A DNA stretch of 64,000 nt from Streblospio benedicti (GCA_019095985.1 CM032660.1:23572864-23636863), one strand, 5' to 3'. Shown: positions 1 through 12,684, counted from the stretch's first letter. A program made the numbers and translations. The notes: a model not told the origin generated them from the letters alone.

Positions 1-75
1 CATCGTCTATTAATACTGGATTTTCCAGATCAAATATGTTTTTTGCTGAGCAATATCTTTAATACAGACTTTTTC
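1..75. repeat. Fragment of dispersed repeat family (copy A)
   Basis: The first bases of the window match the tail of two other copies of the same family, at about 41180-41261 and 57680-57745. The shared core reads approximately 'catcgtttattaatactgg' followed by a stretch ending in 'gctgagcaatatcttta'. The element is cut by the window edge, so its full length and class are not visible. Confidence 0.6.
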
Positions 76-500
76 TCAGACATAGTATCACAGTAGCATG
101 TCTCCTAATACATGGAGATTTGCAGTCATAAAAGTTCAAACTTTGGCATAATAATGATGGAACATTTTTTGCAACAATTTATTTCATTACATTTGGCCCA
201 CTAGAAGAAAAGTTCTGGTTTGTTTGTTTTTGACCTGAAAACTCCCAGGTATTTTGTGAAATTGATTTGCCATTTAAGCTATGTTATTCTGCCGACTTGC
301 TGAGTTTAGACATTTGAAATGTCAAAGAAAATTTGTTGGAGCTCATATATTTCATTTAATTATGTAAATATAAAGATATTAATTTTTCATAGTTGTTGGG
401 GTATTTGATGTAAATACATTACAGTAGTAAATACTTTCATAAATCATCTTTTGCTTATGACTGGTACTGCAATGTGAAAATACAAAAAAAAGTTATTAAA

Positions 501-3500
501 TCTCCCCGGACGAAATCCGAAGGGGGATTTCTTGCTTTGCTTCTGTCAGTCCGTGCGCCCGTCCAAAATCAACAGGCTGATAACTCGAAGACTACTTGAG
601 CTATTGACTTGCAAATTAAATATGTCTTGTTTGAGGAAAAAAGTACCTCTCAAAAATTTTTGTTTGTGCTTTGGCGTACTTTTGACGAACTTACGAGTGT
701 TACGCAATAAAGTTTGTTACCACGCTACAGGGAGAAGTATTTGATCTATGGTCACCAATCTTCATATTTAACTTCCTTGTACTACTCTCCAGAGCTGATT
801 AGATTTTGGTGTACTTTGACCTACTTTTGATGAAGTTACAATGTGTTTTTAAAAACAAATTATTACATAATTGTGTTTTTCTGTCTCCTGGGAACAGTTT
901 ATGACTTATCATCACCAAGCGTTAGTACTCGGACGATTAATCGTATATATCGATTTATCATCGCTCAGCAGACTATTGGCGATTATCGATGCCAGTCCAT
1001 AAAAATCAATATTTATTGATCGAGGTTGTGTTATTGTTTGTACATGGGCGGCCATTTTTAAATGTACTTTGCAGAGCTCCCCAAGCGTTCACGGATTATC
1101 GTATTTTTGTCCCGGGTAAGCTTCTAAAATCACAGTTCGGAGAATTTTATAGAAGCTTAATCACGGTCACAAACTAGACTAAAATCGGATATTTTCTGCA
1201 ATTAATGGTCGGATCGAGAGGTCTGCTTTTACTTACCATTGTATCTGCCGATCTGCTGTTTAGTTAAATGTGACAACGTAGTCTTTATCAACGGTTTACA
1301 CTGTGTATCGGGTGGTAAAGGATTTACTTAAGGCTAGTATCAGCTTCCTTATTTATTCTTCACTTTCAACAGGATGGGAATTAAGCGCAGTGATCTGTTT
1401 TATCATCTCTAGAGGATGACAAACATTCCATACAACAACATTTACATGTTAAAATAAATTTGAAAAATTATTTCATGCCATTTAAACGGATATTAAGAAT
1501 TGTATGGAAAATTTTCGTGGTTGTTACATTGATAAACTTGGGAAATGTATATAAAAATGTCTATTTGAGGCTTGAATTCATCAGAATATTGTGTTTTCCA
1601 AGTTTTTTATGGAACGGGGTTCGTCATGTTTGTTTACGATCAGTATTTCCTTATATCTCAGTCAATTTTCATAGTAATGGACGCCCCGGGACAGATTATT
1701 CTCACTCAAATTTGCTGTGGTCTACTTTCCCACGAATGGTGGGTAATGCCCAAGTTGGCGTGAAAATGGATTTGAATACTGGTTTTTGACCTAAAATTCC
1801 ACCTTCGATGAGCGTTTAGCGCACCTGCCAATGCCAATGAGGGTTCTGAGAACTGGAAAATGAAGAATGTTCCCACTTTTATTTTTAAATAGAATTTTAA
1901 ATAGATTTTAAATAGAAAATTGAAATGGCCTCTGCTAATAACTCTTCAAGTAGGAAAAAGGATAGCAAGTGATTGTGAAGAACAAACAACAGTGAAAGAA
2001 AACTAAGCGAGTGCAAAATACAAGCAAGAATACACACTAAAGTTTCCTGTGCTAGTAAAGTCATCACTTTCAGATTCACACGTGTTTTGCAAACATGTAA
2101 GACTAATTTTCAATTTCACATGGGGGATTGAATGACTGCACTACCATGTAAGTGGGCCAGTACATCGCAAAAAAGCGGAATTGTTGAAATCCCCAGCCGT
2201 CTATAGCAATGTCCTTTGGATCAGCAGCAATTGCCAAAGAAAACTGGAGATGGCCATCAACATGATGTGATAGTGCAGAAATGCACATGCGATTTTTGTG
2301 GAACATAATATTCTATGGCAGCAGCAGACCATTGTGGTCCCCTATTCAGAAAATGTTTGAATGATCCCATTAACCAAAGGATTTTAAATGTGCAAGAACA
2401 AAAGATGACTGCACTTGTTAAGCCGCAGATCAAAAAAAGACTGCTGACATTTCTAATCGTGCAGCAATGTATTCTGATTAGTTCCAGATGGGAGCAATGA
2501 ACACATATATTATCAAAGAAGTTTTTTAATGTTGTACATAGCAAATGAAGTTATTCATTAGTTCAAGTTGTATTAATTTTTAGTGTGTTAGCATTTTTAG
2601 TGTATTTGATTTTGAGCAGTATATGGCCTTATATCACACGTGTTGTTGGTTTTTTAAATGCGCATGGGTGTCCCTGATGCAGTTTTCAAAAATCCTGAAA
2701 TATAGACAAATACTGAAAGGCGATTTTGGAGGTTGGCAGCTCGACTTTGGTACAAAGTGCGCCATCCGATTTTTGTCAAACTTCTGCATCTTTTCATCTT
2801 TTTACTGGTGGCATGTAGGTAAGACTCCTAATCAAGCGCGACCCGCGTTACACAATAAGATAAGTAACTATGGCGCAAACTTACTTCGTTTTCTGCGTTG
2901 CGCGGGCTCAAAACATTTGAACTACTGAGCATGCGCACTGACGGCTGGTGTCACATGGGGTGGGGGTATGGCTGGTGGTGAGGCAGGGAGGAGCGTTTAA
3001 TCTGTTCCAGATCTCATCAATTTCAACCCGAGCAGCAGCAGCAGCAGAAAGGAGGTGAGATGCACATTTAATGGTCTTGCACGTGTTTACCAGGCGTGAG
3101 GAGTAGCTGAAGGGAGAGGGATAATTAGACTGATCAAGCATTGCCATACATGTAGTGTGTGTATATGGCTGCCACATATGACTGTGCGAAAGAAGGTGAT
3201 GGAAGTGTATTTAATCTTTCCTGGACCTGTATAGTGACGGGAGTTGGTGTGAGGATGTGGGACAGGGGAAAAGAATGGGAAGGGAGGAGCATTCAATATG
3301 TTTTTGATCTCATCTGTTTCAACCAGAGCAGCAACAGGAAGGGGTGCATTAATTATGGACCCTGTTTAGATTGGGATGGGGTAGAGGGTTGGGGAGAAGA
3401 GGGGGCGGCGGGTTGGAAGGAAGGGTAGGGATGAGTGGGACATTTAATCTGCTCCGGACGTGTTTACCATAGGTAGCAGTAGCTGGGGGGAGGGATATTA

Positions 3501-3625
3501 GAGGGATCAATCATTGCCATATTTAGTACATTTAGTGTGTAAATGGCTGTGACATATGACGACAGTGGAGATGGGAGGACAGTGATGGAGGTGTATTTAA
3601 TCTGTCAACCCGAGCAATGCCGGGT
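501..3625 (+). mobile_element. Helitron-like element, left copy (disrupted 3' end)
   Basis: It begins with TCTCCCCGG directly after an A and has the same 5' region as the better-preserved copy at 5092-6641. A 3' hairpin (cccgagcaatgccggg) lies at about 3609-3624, but the expected CTAG terminus does not follow. The flanking blocks look rearranged. This copy also carries about 1.7 kb of internal sequence that the other copy lacks. Confidence 0.45.
1071..2745. other. Internal segment missing from the second duplicate
   Basis: The left copy contains about 1.67 kb here that is absent near 5668. The segment is bounded by the short direct repeat 'actttg' at both ends, so the right copy could have lost it by deletion between the repeats. 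Only short open frames are present and none resembles a known protein. It may be Helitron internal sequence or a further decayed insertion. Confidence 0.6.
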
Positions 3626-4155
3626 AAACCTGTATATATATAATTCTACTGACGAGAACTGGTTCGAGGGATATGGGACAGGAGGAAGTGATGTGGAGGG
3701 AGGAGCATTTAATGTGTTCGCTATATAAATAAAGTTCATCTGTTTCCAACCATTTTGAGCTATAATCCTCCGGGTCAAACAGCCTACTAAAAATGGCCTG
3801 ATCCCGGGAAAGGGGAGATTCTGACGTTCCTAGCGACTACTTGTTAGCACTAGGAATATAAGTTGGACATTAGTAAAAGAAAAATGTTAAAAGTATGTAT
3901 TGGTATTTATTAGAATGGATTTATTTTACAAAGTTAATTTTAAGTATGAATTTAAAGTAAGAATGGTCTTTCTAAAATTTACAGGTCAAATCTGAAACAA
4001 ATGAAAATAAGATTTTAATAGAGGCTAAAAAGAAAAGTTTATACTTCTGGATTTGTGCAAATATCTTAATAATAAATTAATATTTATTATTGCATTGTGC
4101 AATGTGAATAACTAATGTAATAGACACTTACAGTAATTTTTTATGAAAATTATAT

Positions 4156-4202
4156 TTAGTGTCTCCTGTAGGTAATATCAGTGGTTGTTCTCATCATAAT
4201 AT
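4156..4202 (-). pseudogene. Duplicated, damaged terminal exon of the SH3b-M15 peptidase gene
   Basis: On the minus strand this matches the last exon of the gene at 7326-12633, including the upstream TTACAG acceptor. It is 47 nt instead of 49. Two bases are missing inside the codons for the catalytic E-x2-H-W-D segment, so the frame reaches a stop immediately after the zinc-ligand histidine. It lies about 3.1 kb beyond the intact exon. It is either a duplicated dead exon or the product of a low-quality duplicate in the assembly. Confidence 0.75.
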
Positions 4203-5091
4203 CTGTAAAAAGTAGCTAAGAATTAGGATGTTTTTATGAGTACACTTTCTAATAAATGTCCAGGCTCTCCAGCGTTCTACTTTTCTACTTTTTCCTGCTT
4301 TTTTCCTACTTTTTGAAATGGTTCTACTTTTTTTCCTACTTTTTTAAAAAAACCTCCTATTATTCCTACTTTTTGTAAATTTGAAAAAAAAAATATGATT
4401 ACACATTTAACATTGCAACGTTTTAACCTGTGTTGTATGAAGTATTTTTACAGAAGATGTTTAGGGGCATGTTCTTTTTCCTAACAGTGTGGTCTGGTTT
4501 CATTGATTCCAGCAATTAATTATGTTCTTTTTATTTTCAAATAACAATTAGTTTTGCTAGAAGATTAAATTTTACAAATTTCTTTCGCCATTTTATATAG
4601 TTTTGCATGTAAATGTTTGATGCTCTAATATGTTTTTTGCTGAGCAATATCTTTAATACAGACTTTTCTCAGACATAGTATATATTCATGTCTCTAATAC
4701 ATGGAGATTCTTTAGTCATAAAAGTTCAAACTTTGGCATAATAATGATGGAACATTTTTTGCAACAATTTATTTCATTACATTTGGCCCACTAGAAGAAA
4801 ACCATCTTCTGGTTTGTTTTTTGACCTGAAAACTCCCAGGTATTTTGTGAAATTGATTTGCCATTTAAGCTATGTTATTCTGCCGACTTGCTGAGTTTAG
4901 ACATTTGAAATGTCAAAGAAAATTTGTTGGAGCTCATATATTTCATTTAATTATGTAAATATAAAGATATTAATTTTTCATAGTTGTTGGGGTATTTGAT
5001 GTAAATACATTACAGTAGTAAATACTTTCATAAATCATCTTTTGCTTATGACTGGTACTGCAATGTGAAAATACAAAAAAAAGTTATTAAA

Positions 5092-6641
5092 TCTCCCCGG
5101 ACGAAATCCGAAGGGGGATTTCTTGCTTTGCTTCTGTCAGTCCGTGCGCCCGTCCAAAATCAACAGGCTGATAACTCGAAGACTACTTGAGCTATTGACT
5201 TGCAAATTAAATATGTCTTGTTTGAGGAAAAAGTACCGAGAAAAAAAATTTTGTTTGTGCTTTTGGCGTATTTGACGAACTTCATAGAGTGTTACGTTTA
5301 ATAAAGTTTGTTACCACGCTACAGGGAGAAGTATTTGATCTATGGTCACCAATCTTCATATTTAACTTCCTTGTACTACTCTCCAGAGCTGATTAGATTT
5401 TGGTGTACTTTGACCTACTTTTGATGAAGTTACAATGTGTTTTTAAAAACAAATTATTACATAATTGTGTTTTTCTGTCTCCTGGGAACAGTTTATGACT
5501 TATCATCACCAAGCGTTAGTACTCGGACGATTAATCGTATATATCGATTTATCATCGCTCAGCAGACTATTGGCGATTATCGATGCCAGTCCATAAAAAT
5601 CAATATTTATTGATCGAGGTTGTGTTATTGTTTGTACATGGGCACGGCCATTTTTAAATGTACTTTGGTACAAAGTGCCGCCATCCGGTGTTTTGTCAAA
5701 CTACCATCTTTTCATCTTTTACTGGTCGCATGTCGTAGGAGCTCTAATCAGCGCGACCACGTTACACAATAAGATGCATTAACTATGGGCGCAAACTTAC
5801 TTCCGCTTTCTCGTTGCGCGGGCTCGACATTTGAACTACTGAGCATGCGCACTGACGGCTGGTGTCCACATGGGGTGGGGGTATGGCTGGTGGTGAGGCA
5901 GGGAGGAGCATTTAATCTGTTCCAGATCTCATCAATTTCAACCCGAGCAGCAGCAGCAGCAGAAAGGAGGTGATTGAGATGCACATTTAATGGTCTGCAC
6001 GTGTTTACCAGGCGTAGGAGTAGCTGAAGGGAGGGATATTAGACTGATCAAGCATTGCCACATACATGTAGTGTGTGTATGGCTGCCACATATGACTGTG
6101 CGAAGAAGGTGATGGAAGTGTATTTAATCTTTCCCGGACCTGTATAGTGACGGGAGTTGGTGTGAGGGATATGGGACAGGGGAAAGAATGGGAAGGGAGG
6201 AGCATTCAATGTGTTTTTGATCTCATCCGTTTCAACCAGAGCAGCAGCAGGAAGGGGGTGCATTAATTATGGACCTGTTTAGATTGGGATGGGGTAGAGA
6301 GGGTTGGGGAGAGAAGAGGGGGCGGCGGGTTGGAAGGAAGGGTAGGGATGAGTGAGACATTTAATCTGCTCCGCACGTGTTTACCATAGGTAGCAGTAGC
6401 TGGGGATGGATATTAGAGGGATCAATCATTGCCATATTTAGTACATTTAGTGTGTAAATGGCTGTGTCATATGACGATGGGAGGACAGTGATGGAGGTGT
6501 ATTTAATCTGTCACAGACCTGTATACTGACAAGAACTGGTTCGAGGGATGTGGGATAGGAGGAAGTATGTGGAGGGAGGAGCATTTAATGTGTTCCGGAT
6601 CTCATCTGTTTCAACCCGAGCAACGCCGGGTAAACAGCTAG
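5092..6641 (+). mobile_element. Helitron-like (non-autonomous) element
   Basis: The element starts with TC (TCTCCCCGGACG) after an A. It ends with a GC-rich hairpin (cccgagcaacgccggg, about 6615-6630), then a short spacer and CTAG at 6638-6641 followed by T. A 5' TC, a 3' hairpin plus CTRR, and insertion between A and T without target duplication are the hallmarks of Helitrons. No Rep/helicase coding is visible. Inside, a module of about 300-380 bp resembling the 3' end (ggaggagcatttaat...gatctcatc...caacccgagca) recurs at about 5903, 6195 and 6573. The call rests on termini only. Confidence 0.55.
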
Positions 6642-6880
6642 TATATATATAATTCTACATTATTTCCAACTATGATAAATGTAAGTGATATTTCAAAATA
6701 TGAGTCAATTGTATTGTCCTATGTGTAGCAGATTTTAAACTTGTTTTTTTAGGAATTTAATATATGCTAAGTGATTGTACTTTTAACTAGTTTTGTGAAG
6801 CGCTTTGAGCTATAAGACATATTTATGTAAGTTAACTGCGCTATATAAATAAAGTTTATTATTATTATCATCACCAAACT
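6642..6880 (+). repeat. LINE/SINE-type 3' tail with (TTA)n end
   Basis: The segment ends with 'gcgctatataaataaag' followed by TTATTATTATTAT. This is a 3' tail typical of several animal LINE families and of SINEs that share their tails. No coding sequence is attached. Confidence 0.4.
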
Positions 6881-7249
6881 TGACATTTTGTAGGACTATA
6901 TCACTCTCCTCACGTGATTTGATATTTGAGTACTTTGGCCTACTTTTCAAAAATAGCCTGATCGGGAAGGGGAGATTTACGGCGTTCCTGACGACTACTT
7001 GTTAGCACTAGGAATATAAAGTTGGACATTAATAAAAAGAAAAATGTTAAAAGTATGTATTGTTTGAAATTGTTTATTAGAATGGTTATTTTACAAGGTT
7101 AATTTTTAAGTATGAATTTAAAGTAAGAATGGTCTTTCTAAAATTTACAGGTCCAAATCTGAAACAAATGAAAATAAGATTTTAATAGAGGCTAAAAAGA
7201 AAAGTTTATACTTCTGGATTTGTGCAAATATCATAATAATAAATTAATA

Positions 7250-7255
7250 TTTATT
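7250..7255 (-). terminator. Polyadenylation signal, SH3b-M15 gene 1
   Basis: AATAAA on the minus strand, about 71 nt past the stop codon of the gene ending at 7326. Confidence 0.5.
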
Positions 7256-7325
7256 ATTGCATTGTGCAATGTGAATAACTAATGTAATAGACTACTTACG
7301 AAGTAATTTTTTATGAAAATTATAT

Positions 7326-10300
7326 TTAGTGTCTCCTGTAGGTAATATCCCAGTGGTTGTTCTCATCATAATATCTGTAAAAAGTAGCTAAGAATTAGGA
7401 TGTTTTATGAGTACACACTTTTCTAATAAATGTCCAGGCTCTCCAGCGTTCCTACTTTTTCCTACTTTTTTGAAATGGTTCCTACTTTTTCCTACTTTTT
7501 TTCAAAAAACTATTATTCCTACTTTTTTGTAAATTTGAAAAAAAAAATATGATCACAGATAACATTGCAACGTTTTAACCTGTGTTTTGTAAAGTATTTT
7601 TACAGAAGATGTTTAGTTTATGTTCTTTTCCTAGCAGTGTGGTCTGGTTTATATTCTTTTATTTAATTGTGTTTTTTTTTTTTTTTTTTCAAATAACAAA
7701 CCATTAATGCTAGAAGATTAAATTTTACAAATTTCTTTAGTACTTTTGATTTTTGTTTTAAACAGTTGTTAGGTACTTCATCATCATCATCTTCATCTTT
7801 GAAATTTTGATTAACGCGCAGGTGCTGGGGCAACGTCCATATCACTGGACCCCATTCCAGGTAGCTAGCTTGCCACACACATGGTTGCTTTTCAAATGTC
7901 TTTGTCATGAGGTTCAATTTTGTGAGTTTCCAGTCTTTCTGATCCCTCTCTGTCACCTGCTTCCATGTCGTCTTAGGTCTCCCTGCTCCACGACTTCCTG
8001 ATACGTACATGTCCCATGCTGTCTTGATTCCACGGCTTAACCATTCCATGTGTCCATACCAACGGAACCTTCTCTCCCTTAGAATAAGGTCCAGGTCCTC
8101 CTTGCTGAGAAGCTTCAGAAGTTCATTTGACCAGGAGGTGGCCATATCTTCCGGCCTCACATTGCAGATCTGTCTGATCATTGCCCTGTGGTCGCTGCAG
8201 ATGATGAAGATTTGGCTTGGCCAAGGGTGGCCATCTTTCAATAGCATGGAGTATTGCACCCCGCACAAAAGTGCTGTCCACAGAACTGGTAGCAGATCTT
8301 TGAACATCTTCCAAGCTGTCGTCACACTTGTGGTTGCAATGTCTTAGCCATCATGTTGTCTGCCATCAATCGGTCTCGCGGTTCCCTGGTATCGTCTACA
8401 ATTTGTGTTCTATGTCAGGTGTTTCAGCCAGCTGCATTTCTTGTGCACCCACTTCTTGCAGCCTTTGCAGATGCTGTTTCTTCCTACTCCCGTGCAGCAG
8501 AGAGCACAGGGGACCTTGTCTGAGTTCTGGAGAAGATCCAGATCAGTACAGCAATTCATGATCTTCGTCTTCCTTGCACTCACTCTCAGACCCTTTTTCT
8601 CCATACATTCATTCTTTACTTTTGAGAATTTTTGTATCAATCACTTGCGCTCTTTGCAGTGATTAATGTCAGGTTACCTACAAAGGGTTTATTGTAGACA
8701 CCATGAATCTGTAGCAGAGCTATTTTTACAATTAGACGCATCTATAAATATTGATGACCAGTTTCTATAGTTGCAAATACATCTTAGTTGTGTTTATGGA
8801 CTAAGTTGATATGGTGTAGCTTACCCATGTTTGTCTTTGCTTGTTTTAATCATAGCTTCATGACCTGTGTATGTGTACAAAATGATGTTTAGACCTTTAA
8901 CCTTGTAACAGCGCACTGCTTGGGAGGATAGTATTATTCTGGTTTCAAAACTTGGCTTTGTGAGTTTGAGTCCCGCCAGGGCCATTTGATATAGTTAAAT
9001 GGAAGCTTAGGTTTGTAAACCCTGTCTTTGGCTATGTCCATCATGATAGAATTTCCTTGGTAGAAAGATGTGAGAGAGTTTGTAGAAAATGGCTTAGCAA
9101 AGAAATAGCAAGCTCAACAGCCTCTGCACATGAATGCATGGTAAATTTGTACAAGCAAAGATGACAACGTACGGTGATAACTTAAATTAGTTCCTACTTT
9201 TTTACAATATCTTCCTACATTTTCCTACTTTTTTATGCTGATTCTTCCTACTTTTCTCCCTACTTTTTTTATAATGTGCTGCTGGAGAGCCTGAATGTCT
9301 AATATGTTGGTTTATAATCATGCTGTAGATAAATGAGAGACAATCAGAATTTAATATGAAAATATAACATAATTTTTTACCAAACACATCTTTCTACATG
9401 CTAGTGTTTCAACAGAATTAATTTTTTTTACTGAAATTACATTTATTTTGAATATGTAAATGTGAAAATAAATTTTACCTATTTCTCTTTAAGTCATAAT
9501 ATGTTGGATAAGGGCTTGATCCTGCTAATCTGAAATGTGAAAATATTTTATAATAGATTATAAACATGCATGACTTGAAGCTAATTTTTTTACAATTTGA
9601 CTTTGAAGGAAGTGTTTATTGCTTATGTAGATACTTATCATGTGTTAACTGTTAATCTCGATATATTAGACACATATCTCACGTAGATACATATACCTAC
9701 CTAATCTATGTTCAATCCCATGTTTAGGGCCGTACCCAGAGTTCAAGAAAATATGAATTCAAAAACTATAGGTACTTGCATAGGCATCTACAGTATATTA
9801 CTAATGGACATTAATAACTTGTTATAGTAGGAGAGTATGGGTTTAATGTTACGATACATACCCCCATGAACGAATGGCGTTGTTAATACAGCTGTTGGAC
9901 ATAGAAATATCCAGCTTATAACCATTCCAATGGGAGAACTCTCCAGATGCATGCCCAGTTTCAGTGCCACCTTTTAGGCAATATGAATATGTGTATTTAG
10001 TTTTCAGCATCATTAATGTTACAAAAGAAGTAAGAATGAAGACAAATTGTTGAAAGAGAATAGGCTAGAAAACATTTTATATTAATGTCAATCATTTGTA
10101 CTGGATAACGTTCTGAACTGTGCTTACCAGTGACAGTAATAGGGCAAGAAGTCATCCTTTTTAACCAAATGATATCTCTGATGCATTGACATCGAACCTA
10201 TAAATATGGATTCAGAATTAATGAAGTAAATTCAACATTCATGAGATATAAGTTTGACACTCAAAATCAAAGTTATGACATGATTACCTGTATGTGCAAT

Positions 10301-12633
10301 TAAGGTTATTTATTAACATAGTGCAAGGCAGAATTTTTAAATTGTTTTCAAATTGTTCTGGGTTATGTTTGTTCTTTTTTAACTGGCAATTATTTCAAAA
10401 TCTCGACAAATTTATTATTTTTTTACTGGCAATTATTTCAAAGTAACCGCTCTATCATTTTATAGAATTTATTCTAAAGAATTTGAAATTTGTTTTACGA
10501 GAAAAAAACGTTCATTTGCCAAAAGGTAGCAAAAAAAATATGTAATCTGGAAAACAGCCATATTTTTTCTTTTTATAAATCTGTAATCAGGGGCACAAGT
10601 AGAAGAAAATAGTGTACTTATCTTAAGGATAAGTATCTGAAAAACATACTTGTCATAAATACAATTGATTTGTCTTGATCAACAAATTTCATGTGAATTA
10701 ATATTTATCTGTAATTGTCAATTTAATTCACTGTGATTGAGAATACTTGTCTATCGGACTTGGAGGCATTCAAGTCAATAGTTGAAGAGATGCAGTGACA
10801 AACTATGATGATGATGATGTCTAATGCATAGTGAGAATATTTGATAAAAATGTCAACTAAGTTTTGATGATATCAATTCTTACCTGTTCTAAGGAAGTAC
10901 AAGTTGGTACATTTCTATCCGAGCAGCCTCCAGAGCTGACTACACTGATACTTTGTGCAGCCAACATATTGGTAGCAGTTGAATGACCAATTTTGTTATC
11001 ATCAATTCCTTAAATGCAATGGTCTAGGTTTAAATATTGAAAATGTGAATAACTGGAGCCTATATGCAAATACATGTAAAATTTTGATATGCTAGACGTT
11101 CATAATCATTTATGAAGGTATTTTCCCTCAAAGTAGAACTTTCTGAACTGTGCAGTAGTGACTATGTCAAAAGGATACAGAACCGTAACGATATTAGAGG
11201 AATCAGAGTAATAAAGCGTAACAATTTGTAACTATTCGAAACAAAGTTACGGCTATCACTGTTTTCTTGAAACTGCTCAATTGCTCAAACTTTGATACTT
11301 ACGATTATCGAAATAAACAGAGAAAAATCAGAACATTTTCCCATACTTCCGCACATTGGCGTCCATCTTTAATACTTTTTTGCTCATGTGTCTCACAATC
11401 CTCTTCATGGGTTGCTTGTTCAATTTGTTGAAGCTATTTTCATTTTACCCTAGTTTTAGTTTTAATCTCGTTTGCTGTATACTTTTTTTCTGGTGCACAT
11501 TGATATACTCAATATAGCTTGTTAATTATCAAAATAAAATCTAAATGTAAAGTCACTTTTGAAAAATAGTTTTAAGAAAACACTTTAATAACAAATGAAT
11601 AGGAAATTTGATTTTTGTTTAAATTGTGAAAATATGCATCATTTTGAGTTAAAAGAAGAAATAAAAACTTACCACAGTCAATTTCCGCACATCTAGATTG
11701 AGGTTCGTTGTTGAAGAAATCACCAGCAGCATAACGAGGCTTGAAAAAATTTATAAAGGATGCAAAAATAAATTCTTTTTCTATTAAATTACTCATGTTA
11801 AAATGATGGTTTTCATATTATAAGCACTCTAGCATTAGAAAATTTGTGTTTTACCGTTCCATCCCAAGCAAAATTAATGGAGTACCAAGTATAACCATCA
11901 GCAGCAGACTTTGAACCAAGATATTTGTAGCATTCATATCGTTGAGTGGTACCAACTACAGCTCCACTTGTACTTGCTAAAAGAAGTTTATGTTTATTTA
12001 TCTTTGTATTATGTATAAAGTTTTTATAATTATGTTTAAAGTTTTTTAACTATATGGCGTGGTAAATTTTATTTGTATTTTTAGTAAAGTGCAATACTTA
12101 CGAGAGCTGCGAACATTAACATTACTTCTTGTATTTTCTGTACAAAAACATGATCCTACTGGATAGTTGACGCTGTCATCAAGAGCTGTTATCGTCCAAA
12201 TAATAATAAATCTTAATCAATAATTTGTATTTTTAAAATAAATGAATTAACGATATTCAGTCATTGGAAACAAATAAGAACCGTTTCAGTGACATCATTG
12301 ACAAATACTTTTATTTTTCTTTTGCAAGTACTTTTCTCTTCGAAAAATGCCCTATTTTCGTAGTAAAAATCCTATGCATTTTAACATGAACACCAATGTG
12401 TTATTTTCTGATGTCTCGGAGTACAGTAATAATTTGTTTCCAAATGGTGATATTCAAACATGCGTGTAATATAGTTGTATGCTTTTAATCAAAACTATGA
12501 TACTATTGAGTGATCTTTCATATCATGTTGATATTAATTTCATCATATAAATGCAATACAGGATGGGAAAAAATGCTAAATTATTACCTGCAAGTGCAGC
12601 TCCAAAACAGATTGCTAGTATAAGAAGCTTCAT
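7326..12633 (-). CDS. Secreted SH3b-like / M15 (LAS)-type zinc peptidase, paralog 1
   Basis: Nine coding exons, minus strand: 12633-12588, 12185-12102, 11976-11855, 11739-11673, 11008-10884, 10197-10128, 9970-9862, 9529-9479, 7374-7326. Together they give 723 nt (240 residues). Residues 1-15 form a signal peptide (MKLLILAICFGAALA). Residues about 38-95 look like a bacterial-type SH3 domain (NVRSS-PSTSG-VVG start, WYSI core). The C-terminal part carries SH-x2-G-x3-D (H185, D192) and E-x2-H (E229, H232), the zinc-ligand and catalytic pattern of the M15/LAS peptidases, which cleave peptidoglycan cross-bridges or stems. Many cysteines suggest disulfides. Exon sizes and phases match the upstream paralog exactly. 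The last intron (2.1 kb) holds a transposon, and the last exon lies in the duplicated segment. Peptidase activity is inferred from motifs only. Confidence 0.85.
7770..8650 (-). mobile_element. LINE 3' fragment (reverse transcriptase C-terminus), nested
   Basis: Minus-strand translation gives a Cys-rich PHD-like finger (CALC...GVG-NSI-C-GC-WVHKKCS), then the conserved tail seen in many marine LINEs (AMIRQICNVRPED, RRFRWYGHMEWLSRGIKTAW, GAGRPKTTWKQV). Frames shift at least once. The 3' end shows a GATGATGATGA-type simple repeat (7779-7797 on the plus strand as tcatcatcatcttcatc). It is a truncated dead copy inside the inverted-repeat transposon. Confidence 0.8.
8890..9065 (+). repeat. Possible tRNA-derived SINE remnant
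   Basis: A box-B-like sequence (gagtttgagtcccgcc) at about 8957-8972 follows a weak box-A-like stretch, as in tRNA-derived SINE heads. No tail or target duplications were recognised. Confidence 0.25.
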
Positions 12634-12684
12634 GATCTATTACAATTGCGTAGCAAAATATGACAATAGCTAATCATGCTTGCA

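Larger units (their letters stand above)
37..4586. repeat. Tandem-duplicated segment, left copy
   Basis: The sequence from about 37 recurs from about 4635 in the same orientation. Homology runs through the Helitron-like element, the terminal exon of the SH3b-M15 gene and the left part of an inverted-repeat transposon, and ends near 4586 against 7739. The copies differ mostly by small insertions and deletions, and by local scrambling around 3600-3790, where short blocks appear in a different order than at 6500-6980. That pattern fits poor consensus or haplotype duplication at least as well as a real genomic duplication. Confidence 0.85.
4635..7739. repeat. Tandem-duplicated segment, right copy
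   Basis: This is the second copy of the segment at about 37-4586. It is shorter, because it lacks the 1.67 kb internal block. It is contiguous with the rest of the SH3b-M15 gene and carries the intact 49-nt terminal exon, so it is probably the original location. Confidence 0.85.
7435..9293. mobile_element. DNA transposon with 13-bp TIRs and 6-bp target duplication
   Basis: The termini are CAGGCTCTCCAGC and its exact inverse, flanked on both sides by 'aatgtc'. Inside each end, the word 'cctactttttt' is repeated several times in the same orientation. The element lies in the last intron of SH3b-M15 paralog 1 and contains a LINE fragment, so most of its own coding sequence is gone or was never present. 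A six-base duplication does not fit the usual 8-bp hAT pattern, so the superfamily is unresolved. The left end also occurs in the left duplicate at about 4259. Confidence 0.75.

Noticed and set aside
3087-3428. Several overlapping frames of 60-90 codons in G- and A-rich sequence
   Set aside because: They lie in Helitron-like repeat modules, recur at about 6000-6260 with frame changes, and have biased composition.
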